This document shows, in pieces, positions 1 through 8,837 of a DNA stretch of 64,000 nt. The stretch comes from Parcubacteria bacterium C7867-008 (GTDB lineage Bacteria > Patescibacteria > Paceibacteria > UBA9973 > UBA2103). Position 1 is the first letter of the stretch; every line of letters starts with the position of its first letter. The translations under genes were made by a program, and so were the position numbers. Location of the stretch: assembly GCA_001189215.1 (NCBI GenBank), contig LFCR01000004.1:62001-126000 (forward strand), given 5' to 3'. Under the pieces are notes generated by a model. The model did not search any database. It was not told the origin of the DNA and saw nothing but the letters and a program-made list of their open reading frames with translations.

Positions 1-2
1 AA

Positions 3-608
3 GCACTTGAACGTGAAGCGCTTTCTCAGGAGCAACAAGTTCTTGTTAAGAGTGCCGTTGATAAGAGTCATGATCTTGTAGCAATTGTTGGTACGCTCCT
101 CGACATCTCTTCTATTGAATCTGGTAAGTATAAGTACACGTTTGTGCCGGTGGAAATGAGTCAGCTCGTTTCTGAAGTAACGACAGACTTCTCAACGCTC
201 GCCTCACAGCGTAAAGTTGCGCTTAACTACGTTCCAAGCAAAGATCCTCTCCCAGAGGTAAAAGCAGATCGTGATCGCATCAAGTGGATTCTTAATAACC
301 TTATCGAGAACGCCATTCGGTACACGCCAGATGGTGGATCAATCACTGTTTCAACAAACCTAGCAGCAAGGCAGGTACAGGTGCGGGTGCGCGATACAGG
401 TATTGGTATTCCAGAGAAGGAACGAGGAAACATATTTGAACGCTTCTTCCGTGCTGGCAACGCTATCACCAAGGAGAACCAGGGAAATGGTTTAGGTCTG
501 TATATCGCCCGCACCATTGCCACAGACCACGGTGGTGACCTTGATTTCATAGCTAATACAGAGGGTCCAGGCACCACCTTTATCCTTTCATTCCCAATTC
601 CAGGCTAG
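3..608 (+). CDS. Sensor histidine kinase, C-terminal part (cut by window start)
   Basis: The reading frame is open from the left edge, so the gene starts outside the window. The visible part holds the second helix of the dimerisation domain (SHDLVAIVGTLLDISSIESG) and a complete HATPase domain: N box LNNLIENAIRYTPDGG, G1 box DTGIGIPEKE and G2 box GNGLGLYIA. It would autophosphorylate a histidine in the upstream, unseen part of the dimerisation domain. A response regulator begins 18 bases after the stop, so the two probably form a signalling pair, although the regulator has its own -10 box. Input domains and signal are not visible. Confidence 0.93.
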   Translation, partial: ALEREALSQEQQVLVKSAVDKSHDLVAIVGTLLDISSIESGKYKYTFVPVEMSQLVSEVTTDFSTLASQRKVALNYVPSKDPLPEVKADRDRIKWILNNLIENAIRYTPDGGSITVSTNLAARQVQVRVRDTGIGIPEKERGNIFERFFRAGNAITKENQGNGLGLYIARTIATDHGGDLDFIANTEGPGTTFILSFPIPG

Positions 609-611
609 TGC

Positions 612-617
612 TATAAT
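612..617 (+). promoter_or_regulatory. -10 box TATAAT for a leaderless response-regulator mRNA
   Basis: A perfect TATAAT ends 9 bases before the ATG at 627. A transcript starting about 7 bases downstream would begin at or next to the start codon. There is no Shine-Dalgarno and no clear -35. This is the cleanest example of the pattern seen before most core genes here. Confidence 0.6.
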
Positions 618-626
618 TTATCTACT

Positions 627-1385
627 ATGGCTGAAACGAAATTCATTCTTGTTGTTGAAGACGACCCAATCCTTAAAAACCTTCTTGGGCATACCTTTGC
701 TGGCAAGTACCAGACGCTGTATGCATCAAATGGCGCAGAGGCTCTCGCTCTCATAAATCAGTACACTCCTGCGGTTATCCTTCTGGATCTCATGCTTCCT
801 GACATGGACGGGTTCACTATTCTTCAGAACATCCGAGCACGTGCTGATGCTGCAAAGTCTGTTCCGGTTATTATCGTTTCTAACCTTGGCCAGCAAGCAG
901 ATAAGGATCGTGCACTTTCAATCGGCGCTAACGACTACATCGTAAAAGCAGAAGTTGATATCGAGGAGATTGTTGGACGTATTGAAAAGATGCTTGGTAC
1001 CACTCCAGAAACAGCTCCTGCTCCTGGAGTGCCATCAATGGCAATGCCTTTGGTAAACCCAGATCCAACACTGGTGCAGGCGCCAATGTCTATACCAACA
1101 GCAACGGGTCCAATAGGGATGGCCATGACTCCAACACCTACACCCGTTCCTGCGCCAGAACCAGTAGCGCCTGTTATGCCAGTTAGTGTTCCTATGCCAG
1201 CTCCTATGCCTGAACCAGTAGCACCGATTGCTATGGCAATGCCAGAGCCTGTAGCAGTTGTAATACCTGCTGCTCCAGCTCCCGCAGCTGCACCTCAGAT
1301 GCCTGACGCACTTTCTGGTCTTATGCCAAGCAATCCAGATGCAAGCCTTGCTGAAGGCACTCAAGAGAAACCCTTCATCGTTTAA
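627..1385 (+). CDS. Response regulator, REC domain with Pro/Ala/Met-rich tail
   Basis: Residues 1-125 form a receiver domain with the acidic pair D12/D13, the phospho-acceptor D54 (LLDLMLPDMDG) and a conserved lysine near residue 110 (DYIVKAE). The rest, about 125 residues, is low-complexity sequence dominated by Pro, Ala, Val and Met, ending in a more ordinary tail. No DNA-binding output domain is visible, so output may be through protein contacts. It follows the partial kinase closely and is its likely partner. ATG 627 is chosen because TATAAT lies 9 bases upstream. Confidence 0.9.
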   Translation: MAETKFILVVEDDPILKNLLGHTFAGKYQTLYASNGAEALALINQYTPAVILLDLMLPDMDGFTILQNIRARADAAKSVPVIIVSNLGQQADKDRALSIGANDYIVKAEVDIEEIVGRIEKMLGTTPETAPAPGVPSMAMPLVNPDPTLVQAPMSIPTATGPIGMAMTPTPTPVPAPEPVAPVMPVSVPMPAPMPEPVAPIAMAMPEPVAVVIPAAPAPAAAPQMPDALSGLMPSNPDASLAEGTQEKPFIV

Positions 1386-1443
1386 TTAGAGGGTAAGCGC
1401 AAAATAGACGAATGCGCTATACTCACTACGTACCGGTCCCGCC

Positions 1444-4125
1444 ATGGACTGGGGCAATTCCATAGACATGAAGAAAACGTCAAAGACGACAGAAGACGCA
1501 CACGCACAATTCACCGGTGAGAACTGGATTGAGGTGAAGGGTGCACGTACGCACAATCTTAAGAACCTCTCGGTAAAACTACCGAGAGGAGCTATGACCG
1601 TGCTCACTGGACTCTCTGGTTCCGGCAAGTCTTCTCTAGCGTTTGATACCATCTTCGCCGAAGGTCAGCGTCGCTATGTGGAATCGCTTTCAGCCTATGC
1701 CCGCCAATTTCTCAATCAAATGCAGAAGCCAGATGTGGATGAAATCACTGGCCTTTCTCCTGCCATTTCTATAGACCAGAAGTCTCGTTCTAATAACCCT
1801 CGTTCAACCGTAGCCACCGTAACCGAGATCTACGACTATCTTCGCGTCCTCTATGCACGTGCAGGCCAGCCGTATTGTACGCAGCATGATGTACCTATCG
1901 CGCGTCTGTCAAAGGAAGAGATGATTCGTTTGGTGTGGAATAAGGTACAGGCTAAGACTGGTGAGGGTGAAAGGGTAATGGGTGTTGAGTTTGATCGTTC
2001 AACGGTAACCATCTATGCGCCTGTAGTGGTGGGACGTAAGGGTGAATACTACCAACTCCTTTATGATCTTCTCGGTCGTGGGTATGAGCGTGTGGTGATT
2101 AACGGTACGGAGCAATCTCTACGTGAGAAGGCTGTTCTCGATCGTAACAAGCGTCATGAGATTGATGCCGTAGTAGATTCTATTTTTGTGTCTGAGTTCG
2201 TTCGTACTCCAGACGGTGCACGTGAGCGTCTTTCAGAAGCACTTGAGCTCGCACTTAAGGAAGCAGACGGTCTTGTGAAGATAAAGCACGCAGACGGCAC
2301 TATTGAGACACTGTCTTCAAAGTTTATTTGTCCGGACGATGGCATGTCATTCCCAGAAGTGGAGCCTCGTCTCTTCTCCTTCAACAGTCCTTATGGTGCC
2401 TGTCCTGCCTGTAACGGACTCGGCACCAAGTCTCTCTTCTCTGATGAGATTTGCCCGGTATGTGAAGGGAAGCGTCTGCGTCCTGAAGCGCTCCGTGTGT
2501 ATCTTGCCCAGAAGAAGAATACCAAGGAGCATCCACTTGGTCGTAACGTTGTTGATTTTACTGACTTCTCAATTAAGGACGCCAAGGATTTTATGGATAG
2601 TCTGCAGCTCTCTGATATGCGCATGGAGATTGCGAAACCAATCATTCGTGAGATCACCGCACGTCTCGACTTCATGTTGAACGTTGGTCTTGATTACCTC
2701 ACCCTCAACCGTTCTGCAGCAACACTCTCTGGTGGAGAGTCTCAGCGTATTCGTCTCGCCTCACAACTTGGTACCGGTCTTGTGGGTGCGCTTTATGTGC
2801 TAGATGAGCCAACCATTGGACTTCATCAACGTGATAACGATCGTCTTATCAAAACCATGCTCACCCTTAAGGAGTTGGGCAACACTATTCTTGTGGTGGA
2901 GCACGATGAAGATACGATCTACGCAGCAGATTACATCGTAGACATCGGCCCAGGAGCTGGAGTGCATGGGGGACGAGTGGTAGCGGAAGGATGGCTTGAT
3001 GATCTCCTCACCGCACCTAAGAACGACTCTGGTTCACTTACCCTTTCATATCTTCGCGAAGAGACACGTATTGAGCTTCCTGAAGAGCGTCGTACCAGCG
3101 ACAAGGGGAGTATCAAAGTTAAGGGAGCAACACTCCATAATCTTAAGAATCAGAATGTTGATATCCCTCTTGGAAAGCTCGTTTGCATCACTGGTGTGTC
3201 TGGTTCAGGAAAGTCCACATTCCTCTATGACATTCTCCACCGTAACGTAGCAGCACGTTTCGCTAAGCGTGAAGTGAAACTTGAACATGTCGCCAGCATG
3301 ACCGGTACCGAGTATCTCGGGCGTGTGGTGCTTATCGACCAGTCTGCCATTGGTCGTACACCACGATCTAACCCTGCTACATACACAGGAGCATTCACCC
3401 ATATTCGTGATCTCTTCTCTTCAACCAGTGAAGCGCGTGCTCGTGGATGGAAGCCAGGACGCTTCTCATTCAACGTGCCAGGTGGTCGCTGTGAGGCATG
3501 TCAGGGCAACGGAATGATTGCCGTGGAGATGCACTTCCTTCCAACGGTGTATGTAACGTGTGACGTGTGCGAAGGAAAGCGATTCATGAAAGAAACACTT
3601 GAAGTTACCTATCGTGGAAGGAATATTCACGACGTTCTTCAGATGACGGTGGAAGAGGCAGCTAAGTTCTTCGAAGATATTCCATCTATCGGTGAACGTC
3701 TCGAAACACTTAAATCAACCGGTCTTGAGTATCTGACCCTAGGACAGTCTGCAACCACACTTTCTGGTGGTGAAGCGCAGCGTGTAAAGATTGCGTCTGA
3801 ACTCTATCGTCCAACCACCATGAAGACGCTCTATCTTCTCGATGAACCAACGGTGGGTCTGCACTATGAAGATGTTCGCAAGCTTATTGAGATTCTTCAG
3901 GAGCTTGTTCGTCGTGGAAACACTGTTGTTGTGATTGAACACAATCTCGATCTCGTAAAATCTGCGGACTATCTCTTGGACTTTGGCCCTGAGGGTGGTA
4001 TCAAGGGAGGAAAGGTTATTGCAAAGGGAACTCCAGAGGAAGTATCAGAAACAGAAGGCTCTTATACCGGAGAATATCTAGCAAAGATTCTTAAGAAACA
4101 TCGTAAGAAAGTAAAGGAGGCATAA
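1444..4125 (+). CDS. uvrA: Excinuclease ABC subunit A (UvrA)
   Basis: Damage-recognition ATPase of nucleotide excision repair. It has two ABC ATPase modules: Walker A GLSGSGKSS near residues 56-64, a second GVSGSGKST, and two signature motifs LSGGESQRI and LSGGEAQRV. Zinc-binding cysteine pairs are visible (CPACNG/CPVCEG and CEACQG/CDVCEG). At 893 residues it is slightly shorter than the usual 940 or so. TATACT lies at about 1418. The start could be ATG 1444 or the in-frame ATG 1468. uvrC follows after a small foreign-looking gene, so two repair genes are nearly adjacent. Confidence 0.97.
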   Translation: MDWGNSIDMKKTSKTTEDAHAQFTGENWIEVKGARTHNLKNLSVKLPRGAMTVLTGLSGSGKSSLAFDTIFAEGQRRYVESLSAYARQFLNQMQKPDVDEITGLSPAISIDQKSRSNNPRSTVATVTEIYDYLRVLYARAGQPYCTQHDVPIARLSKEEMIRLVWNKVQAKTGEGERVMGVEFDRSTVTIYAPVVVGRKGEYYQLLYDLLGRGYERVVINGTEQSLREKAVLDRNKRHEIDAVVDSIFVSEFVRTPDGARERLSEALELALKEADGLVKIKHADGTIETLSSKFICPDDGMSFPEVEPRLFSFNSPYGACPACNGLGTKSLFSDEICPVCEGKRLRPEALRVYLAQKKNTKEHPLGRNVVDFTDFSIKDAKDFMDSLQLSDMRMEIAKPIIREITARLDFMLNVGLDYLTLNRSAATLSGGESQRIRLASQLGTGLVGALYVLDEPTIGLHQRDNDRLIKTMLTLKELGNTILVVEHDEDTIYAADYIVDIGPGAGVHGGRVVAEGWLDDLLTAPKNDSGSLTLSYLREETRIELPEERRTSDKGSIKVKGATLHNLKNQNVDIPLGKLVCITGVSGSGKSTFLYDILHRNVAARFAKREVKLEHVASMTGTEYLGRVVLIDQSAIGRTPRSNPATYTGAFTHIRDLFSSTSEARARGWKPGRFSFNVPGGRCEACQGNGMIAVEMHFLPTVYVTCDVCEGKRFMKETLEVTYRGRNIHDVLQMTVEEAAKFFEDIPSIGERLETLKSTGLEYLTLGQSATTLSGGEAQRVKIASELYRPTTMKTLYLLDEPTVGLHYEDVRKLIEILQELVRRGNTVVVIEHNLDLVKSADYLLDFGPEGGIKGGKVIAKGTPEEVSETEGSYTGEYLAKILKKHRKKVKEA

Positions 4126-4132
4126 AAGGAAG

Positions 4133-4163
4133 GAGGCGGAAGACCATTACAGTCGTCCGCCTC
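4133..4163. terminator. Bidirectional hairpin between uvrA and the convergent small gene
   Basis: GAGGCGGA at 4133-4140 pairs with TCCGCCTC at 4156-4163. It sits between two convergent stop codons and can serve both. The T-run is poor on the plus strand. Confidence 0.6.
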
Positions 4164-4191
4164 GATATTTCCCCAATGTACTTGTGTTTGC

Positions 4192-4554
4192 CTATTCAGC
4201 CGCGTGAAGGACCGCCACCGGCTCCTCCAAGGACGATTCCCAACAGGATTCACTGCAGAGCAGCGTGATCCTGAAAGCCGGACACTCGTCCGTCGACACG
4301 ATCACGAAGCGATCACAGGGGTGACCATGCAGCGAATCATCCGGACGGTACCCACAGTCTCCGTCCTTGATGTGCTTCACGCTGGCGAAGTGCAGCACGT
4401 TCACGCCGAGGCGAACGGCGATGCTTCTGAGGAACGAACCTTCTTCATGGTCGGCGAATCCGCCAGCCATGAAAACACGTTCGCTCTTGAGGTCGATCTC
4501 TCCAGAGCCTTTAGCGCGATCACGGACCGCGCGCATTCCTGAAATGCTTACCAT
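4192..4554 (-). CDS. Small hypothetical protein, foreign-looking cassette gene
   Basis: A 120-residue protein with no recognised domain. It is rich in Cys and His late in the chain (several Cys in the last third), with no signal peptide or membrane helix. It is GC-rich compared with uvrA and uvrC and runs against them. The ATG at 4554 is chosen because GGAGAGAG lies 5 bases upstream; a GTG at 4569 is also in frame. TTGACA and TATGGT with a 16-base spacer lie upstream. Promoter, Shine-Dalgarno and terminator make it a self-contained unit unlike its leaderless neighbours. Function unknown. Confidence 0.65.
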   Translation of the reverse strand: MVSISGMRAVRDRAKGSGEIDLKSERVFMAGGFADHEEGSFLRSIAVRLGVNVLHFASVKHIKDGDCGYRPDDSLHGHPCDRFVIVSTDECPAFRITLLCSESCWESSLEEPVAVLHAAE

Positions 4555-4581
4555 GTGTTCTCTCTCCACAAAACCTTAAAT

Positions 4582-4609
4582 ACCATAGCGTAATTCGCCC
4601 TAATGTCAA
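4582..4609 (-). promoter_or_regulatory. Sigma70-type promoter of the 4192-4554 gene
   Basis: On the minus strand, TTGACA (4609-4604), a 16-base spacer, then TATGGT (4587-4582). The divergent uvrC -10 lies just to the right. Confidence 0.6.
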
Positions 4610-4631
4610 TTTACTGGCATACTAACTATCT

Positions 4632-5885
4632 ATGCAGCGTGGTGAATTAGCAAAGTTTGATCTTCCAGATTGCCCCGGTGTCTATCTGTTTACACAGGGT
4701 AAAGGGAAGTCTAAGAAGGTCTTGTACGTAGGTAAGGCAACTTCCCTGCGTGATCGCGTACGTTCCTATTTTGATATTGAGCTCATAGCTACCCGTGGCC
4801 CTCGTATTGTGGACATGGTCACGCAGGCAGATGGAATGATGCACGAAACCACACCTACGGTACTTGAAGCGTTGGTTCGTGAAGCAGCGCTCATTCGTCA
4901 CTACGATCCACCAGCAAATACCTTAGGAAAGGACGGAAAGTCTTTTCTCTATGCCGTTATCACTGATGAGCAGATTCCACGAGTACTTGCGATACGAGGC
5001 AAAGATATAGATTTTGATAATCTACGTGCTGGAGAGACCAAACTTAAATCTACCTACGGACCGTTCCCGTCCGGCTTCCAGTTACGAGAGGCACTTCGTC
5101 TCATACGTCGTATCTTTCCCTTCTATGACACATCACGCCCTGTAGGAGAAGGAAATAAGCACCTGCAAGCAAAAGTAGAATTCAATCGTCAGATTGGGCA
5201 GTACCCAAAAGATATGAGCAAGAGTGAATACATGCGTTCTATTCGTAACGTTGGTATGTTCCTAGCGGGTAACGTAAAGGCACTTCGTACCCAGTTAACT
5301 AAGGACATGAAAGCTGCTGCTAAGGCAGAGAACTTTGAAGATGCTGCAGTAATGAGAAAGCAGTTATTTGCACTCGATCATGTTCAGGATGTGTCTCTAA
5401 TCAAAGAGGATCGTGGAGAAGATAAAGCAGCACCACGAATTGAAGCCTATGACACGGCACATCTTTCAGGTACCAATGCCATCGGTGTTATGACAGTGAT
5501 TGAGAATGGAGTAACGGTAAAGCGAGACTATCGCACCTTCCGCATTCAAGGTCGAGGAGGTAAGTCTACCAATGATGATATTGCATCTCTTAAAGAGATA
5601 CTTTCACGCCGTCTAGGGCACCCAGAATGGCCTATGCCACGAGCAATAGTGGTGGATGGTGGTAAGACACACAAGAAGGCTGCAGAGGATGTCCTGTCTC
5701 AGTATCAGATTGGTATACCAGTAGCAGCGGTAGTGAAGGATGATAAACACCGCCCCCGTGAAGTGCTTGGTGCACTACGAGCTGGTATCACTGAAGCGGA
5801 TGCAGTCCTTGCTAACAGTGAAGCGCACCGATTCTCCATAACACTTCACCGTAAAGCTCGGTCCAAAAGCATGCGTAAAGGATAA
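4632..5885 (+). CDS. uvrC: Excinuclease ABC subunit C (UvrC), short form
   Basis: Makes both incisions in nucleotide excision repair. An N-terminal GIY-YIG nuclease (CPGVYLF...VLYVGKATSLRDRVRSYF) is followed by a UVR helical motif near residue 220 (AENFEDAAVMRKQL). The C-terminal RNase H-like nuclease has candidate catalytic residues in EAYDTAHLSG, VVDGGKTHK and SEAHRF. The chain stops at 417 residues with SKSMRKG, whereas typical UvrC is about 600 and ends in a tandem helix-hairpin-helix, so that DNA-binding tail is missing. The start is ATG 4632 with a CATACT -10 just upstream and no Shine-Dalgarno. Confidence 0.96.
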   Translation: MQRGELAKFDLPDCPGVYLFTQGKGKSKKVLYVGKATSLRDRVRSYFDIELIATRGPRIVDMVTQADGMMHETTPTVLEALVREAALIRHYDPPANTLGKDGKSFLYAVITDEQIPRVLAIRGKDIDFDNLRAGETKLKSTYGPFPSGFQLREALRLIRRIFPFYDTSRPVGEGNKHLQAKVEFNRQIGQYPKDMSKSEYMRSIRNVGMFLAGNVKALRTQLTKDMKAAAKAENFEDAAVMRKQLFALDHVQDVSLIKEDRGEDKAAPRIEAYDTAHLSGTNAIGVMTVIENGVTVKRDYRTFRIQGRGGKSTNDDIASLKEILSRRLGHPEWPMPRAIVVDGGKTHKKAAEDVLSQYQIGIPVAAVVKDDKHRPREVLGALRAGITEADAVLANSEAHRFSITLHRKARSKSMRKG

Positions 5886-5914
5886 CTTCCTTGACGTATT
5901 TCTATACAGGAGTA

Positions 5915-6277
5915 TCTTCACTTCTACGGATTGAGGCACCGGTACCGATGGGACCACCGTTGCTGTCCGTAGGGGGAGTTCACATGGACTTTGTTTTTAA
6001 GTTGCGTTGTAGCGTGAGGTAGCTGGCCACCGATTGCCAGTGATCCTTACGCGGCGGTAATCACAGCCGGGCACATTCTGCTGGCACAGCCGCCACCAGC
6101 AAACCCCCGACCGACTTGCACTACCTGGGCACATAGGCGGAGCATCGGGTTACAGAACAGGGATACATACCTCCAAAGGCGTGACCGCTATACGCGCACG
6201 CGATGCCTTCAAAGGCTGGAAGGGAGTAACACCGGGGCGACGCAGCTGCCACATGCAGCAACGCGTCGCCCCATTCC
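5915..6277 (+). ncRNA. Structured RNA, candidate divergent RNase P RNA
   Basis: The 415 bases between uvrC and ddl hold no convincing ORF but strong pairing. Helices: CTACGGA 5924-5930 with TCCGTAG 5966-5972; GCGTGAGG 6012-6019 with CCTTACGC 6045-6052, capped by CTGGC/GCCAG; GGCGG 6053-6057 with CCGCC 6090-6094; GGGGG 5972-5976 with CCCCC 6104-6108. ACAGAAC at 6152 is followed by GGGATAC 6160-6166, which can pair with GTATCTT at 5912-5918, as in helix P4. GCGGTAA, GCAAACCCC and CATAGG resemble conserved RNase P blocks in the right order. A -10 TATACA lies at 5903 and a strong terminator ends the unit. The family call is inference; the first conserved block is poor. Confidence 0.45.
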
Positions 6278-6280
6278 TTT
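6234..6280 (+). terminator. Terminator of the uvrC-ddl intergenic RNA
   Basis: GGGGCGACGC 6234-6243 pairs with GCGTCGCCCC 6263-6272, followed by ATTCCTTTT. The ddl -10 TATACT is at 6288, immediately after. Confidence 0.75.
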
Positions 6281-6301
6281 TGACTGCTATACTCTTTTCA
6301 T

Positions 6302-7285
6302 ATGCGTGGCACAGTAGTTGGAGTATTGCGCGGAGGTCCTTCACGAGAACATGAAGTGTCACTTGCCAGTGGTCATGCGATCATCGCCAACCTTCCAAAG
6401 GAACACTTCACCGTTCGTGATATATACATAGACAAGCAAGGTGTGTGGCATGAACGTGGTCGTGTAGTAACACCACATCGTGCACTTCATTCAGTGGATG
6501 TGGTCATCGTTGGCCTCCACGGTGAATATGGAGAAGATGGAGAAGTACAGAAGCTCCTAGAGAAGAGTGGAGTTCCATACACTGGCTCAGATTCCTTTTC
6601 ATCCTTTGTGGCAATGCACAAAGTGCTTTCTAAGGAGAAAGCAAAGCAAGCTGGACTCAAGACTCCCAACTACTACTACATAGAAGAAAGTACTCCACCA
6701 CATCATGTGGAGCAGATGTTGCGTGATGTCGTGCGAACGTACCCACAACCAGTAGTGGTGAAGCCAACACGATGGGGATCATCCGTAGGGATAACTATGA
6801 CAACGGGCTATGCACCACTTCATACCGCTGTAACAGGCCTTTTGGCGCAAGGAGCAGGTGGTGTATTGGTTGAAGAGTATATAAGAGGGACTGAAGCCAC
6901 CACCGCAGTAGTAGAGGATATGCGTGGAGAGAAACTCTATGCACTACCATCAATAGAAATCATTCCGCCAACATCAGACTTCTTCTCTTATCAGGCAAAG
7001 TATTCAGGCGACACACGAGAAATCTGCCCAGGACGTTTTGATAAGCAAACACATGCAGAACTAGAGCGTCAGGCACGCCTTATGCACGATGTACTTGGTC
7101 TCAGACACTATTCACGTTCTGATTTCATCGTCACCCCTAAAGGTATCTACTACCTTGAAACCAATTCTCTGCCTGGATTAGCCCCCGAATGTCTCCTACC
7201 CAAGTCCCTTGATGCGGTAGGGGTATCATTCAGTGATTTCCTATCCCACTTGGTTGCACTTGCACGGGCAGGCAAGAAACGGTAA
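6302..7285 (+). CDS. ddl: D-alanine--D-alanine ligase
   Basis: ATP-grasp enzyme joining two D-alanines for peptidoglycan precursors in the cytoplasm. Family motifs: EHEVSLASG near the N terminus, GLHGEYGEDG with GVPYTGSD, the ATP-binding VVKPTRWGSSVGI, the omega-loop region YSGDTREICPGRFD, and the metal-binding ETNSLPGL. At 327 residues it is normal for the family. ATG 6302 lies 8 bases after TATACT with no Shine-Dalgarno. With mltG, vanY and murA elsewhere in the window it indicates a peptidoglycan wall. Confidence 0.96.
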   Translation: MRGTVVGVLRGGPSREHEVSLASGHAIIANLPKEHFTVRDIYIDKQGVWHERGRVVTPHRALHSVDVVIVGLHGEYGEDGEVQKLLEKSGVPYTGSDSFSSFVAMHKVLSKEKAKQAGLKTPNYYYIEESTPPHHVEQMLRDVVRTYPQPVVVKPTRWGSSVGITMTTGYAPLHTAVTGLLAQGAGGVLVEEYIRGTEATTAVVEDMRGEKLYALPSIEIIPPTSDFFSYQAKYSGDTREICPGRFDKQTHAELERQARLMHDVLGLRHYSRSDFIVTPKGIYYLETNSLPGLAPECLLPKSLDAVGVSFSDFLSHLVALARAGKKR

Positions 7286-7295
7286 AGTTTCCCCT

Positions 7296-7322
7296 ATAGA
7301 AACGGCTTTTAGTCGTTTCTAT
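7296..7322. terminator. Hairpin after ddl
   Basis: ATAGAAACG pairs with CGTTTCTAT around a 9-base loop, directly before the tRNA-Ala fragment. No T-run follows, so it is a weak terminator or a processing stem. Confidence 0.4.
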
Positions 7323-7324
7323 GC

Positions 7325-7366
7325 GGGCCGTTAGCTCAGTTGGTAGAGCGCTTCATTTGCAATGAA
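7325..7366 (+). pseudogene. tRNA-Ala(TGC), 5' half only, interrupted at the anticodon stem
   Basis: Acceptor 5' strand GGGCCGT, TA, D-stem GCTC/GAGC with loop AGTTGGTA, then CTTCA, anticodon loop TTTGCAA (anticodon TGC) and TGAA are intact. From 7367 the sequence stops matching a tRNA. No variable loop, T-arm or acceptor 3' strand (expected ACGGTCC or similar) follows, and I found none elsewhere on the plus strand of the window. The break lies at the 3' end of the serine recombinase gene, so this is probably an attachment-site half. The functional alanine tRNA must be elsewhere or restored by excision. Confidence 0.75.
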
Positions 7367-8837
7367 ATAACTTCTCGTCAAAAAGGAAGAAATAGAGACT
7401 GTGCTGCTCCCGTGTGTTGAGCTTGGTCCATATAGAATATGGCCTTTCGACCAACGTCTTTGATTTCTTTAGAGCAGTTTGAAATGGAATCGCAAAGTCC
7501 AATTTCGCACCCGATTCTGCCTCCAGTCCCTCTATCTCGCGGGCAGTCTGCTCCATTTCATGTTCGTATACATCCCTCAACTGTTCTGTCTTTGCTCGAT
7601 AGGCCATATCAGCTAAGCCTCGTAGTTTCTCCCGTAACTTCTCGATTTTATGCGCATGAGTTGCCTCACGTTTTCCAACCTCAGCGATCTCCTCTTTCCA
7701 AACCGCTCTAAATACCTCCTCTACAACTTTAGAAACAGAAGGTTTGAGCTTCGAGGCGTGCATAACCTTTAAGAAATTACCTTCCAGCTCGGCTTTCTTT
7801 ATAGACTTATTTTTAAAAACACATCCGGCAGTTTTACAAAGATAATACGGGTATCTGTTACCATTATGGTTCTTACTAAAGGCTGCTGTTAATGATGCGC
7901 CACATACGCAGTTAATTAAGCCGCGCAAAGGGAAGTCAGATGATATATCCTGGCGCACCCATTTTGATACCTGAACCTTTTGAAGCCGCGCCTGAGTGGC
8001 TTCATAAGTGTTTGGAGAAATAAGTCCTTTATGGTGGCCCGGTCTGCGGCTAACCTCCCATTCGATGTGCTCCACATAACCAGCGTAAAAAGGATCTTCA
8101 AGTAAGCTAGTAACTTGGGTGATATAGCTTTCGGGCGCCGGCCTCTTCCAAAAGCCTTTATCAATTAGATAGCGCGCCATATCAACCTTACGGACTAGCT
8201 TTCCATCAGCAAAGGCCTCTAGGGCCGGTTTAAGCACGTCCAAGCCCTCCCTGGAGGGCTCCAGGACCTTTGTGGTCTTGTTTCTTTGGTAGCCACGTTT
8301 TGTACCGCCAATGCAGTAGTAACCCGCCTCCATGCGCGCCTTCATTTTCTGTATAACCTGTCTTCTGTTTTGCTCTCGCTCAAGCTGAGCCTGTGCTGCA
8401 TGTATGGTCTCTATAAACCTAGCCTCGGGACCTTCGTTAAATGCAAAGTTAGGGCTTTCTGGTCGAGCTCCCCTAGCCTCAATTTCTAACCTGAGTTCAA
8501 GATAAGCCTGAGTGTCGCGAGCAATACGCTTCATGTCATCAAACAAAACAACGTAACTTCTATGCGGGAACTTATCCAAGTACTTCAAGAGTTGAACAAC
8601 ACCAGCTCTGTTCCTAAAATCCCCGCCGCCCGTGAAGACATCTTGGAATACCTCGTCAATCTGATAGCTTCTTTGTTGCGCGTACTCTCTACAGCGAGCC
8701 TCTTGTGCTTCCATCCCATGACCTTCAGACGCCTGCTTGTCAGAAGAAACCCTGCAATAGATAACCGCATGCTCCTCAACAGAAGCTGATGTGGGTTGCA
8801 GTGTAATGTTACTTTTTTGTTTGGGCTTTTTGGACAT
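7353..8837 (-). CDS. Large serine recombinase (site-specific integrase)
   Basis: A 494-residue recombinase. The N-terminal resolvase domain begins VIYCRVSSDKQASEG, with the serine nucleophile in the RVSSD segment. A recombinase domain follows in the middle, then a zinc-ribbon with CVCGAS and CKTAGC cysteine pairs near residues 310-345, then a charged coiled-coil. The stop codon lies in the tRNA-Ala anticodon stem, so the last residues (FHCK) are encoded by the presumed attachment core. Such enzymes integrate and excise phages and genomic islands. A small gene overlaps its 5' end by 29 bases. Codon use is AT-richer than the core genes. Confidence 0.93.
   Translation of the reverse strand: MSKKPKQKSNITLQPTSASVEEHAVIYCRVSSDKQASEGHGMEAQEARCREYAQQRSYQIDEVFQDVFTGGGDFRNRAGVVQLLKYLDKFPHRSYVVLFDDMKRIARDTQAYLELRLEIEARGARPESPNFAFNEGPEARFIETIHAAQAQLEREQNRRQVIQKMKARMEAGYYCIGGTKRGYQRNKTTKVLEPSREGLDVLKPALEAFADGKLVRKVDMARYLIDKGFWKRPAPESYITQVTSLLEDPFYAGYVEHIEWEVSRRPGHHKGLISPNTYEATQARLQKVQVSKWVRQDISSDFPLRGLINCVCGASLTAAFSKNHNGNRYPYYLCKTAGCVFKNKSIKKAELEGNFLKVMHASKLKPSVSKVVEEVFRAVWKEEIAEVGKREATHAHKIEKLREKLRGLADMAYRAKTEQLRDVYEHEMEQTAREIEGLEAESGAKLDFAIPFQTALKKSKTLVERPYSIWTKLNTREQHSLYFFLFDEKLFHCK

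Noticed and set aside
6150..6362. 70-codon minus-strand ORF over the start of ddl
   Set aside because: Overlaps the structured RNA, its terminator and the ddl start; sequence does not look like a protein.
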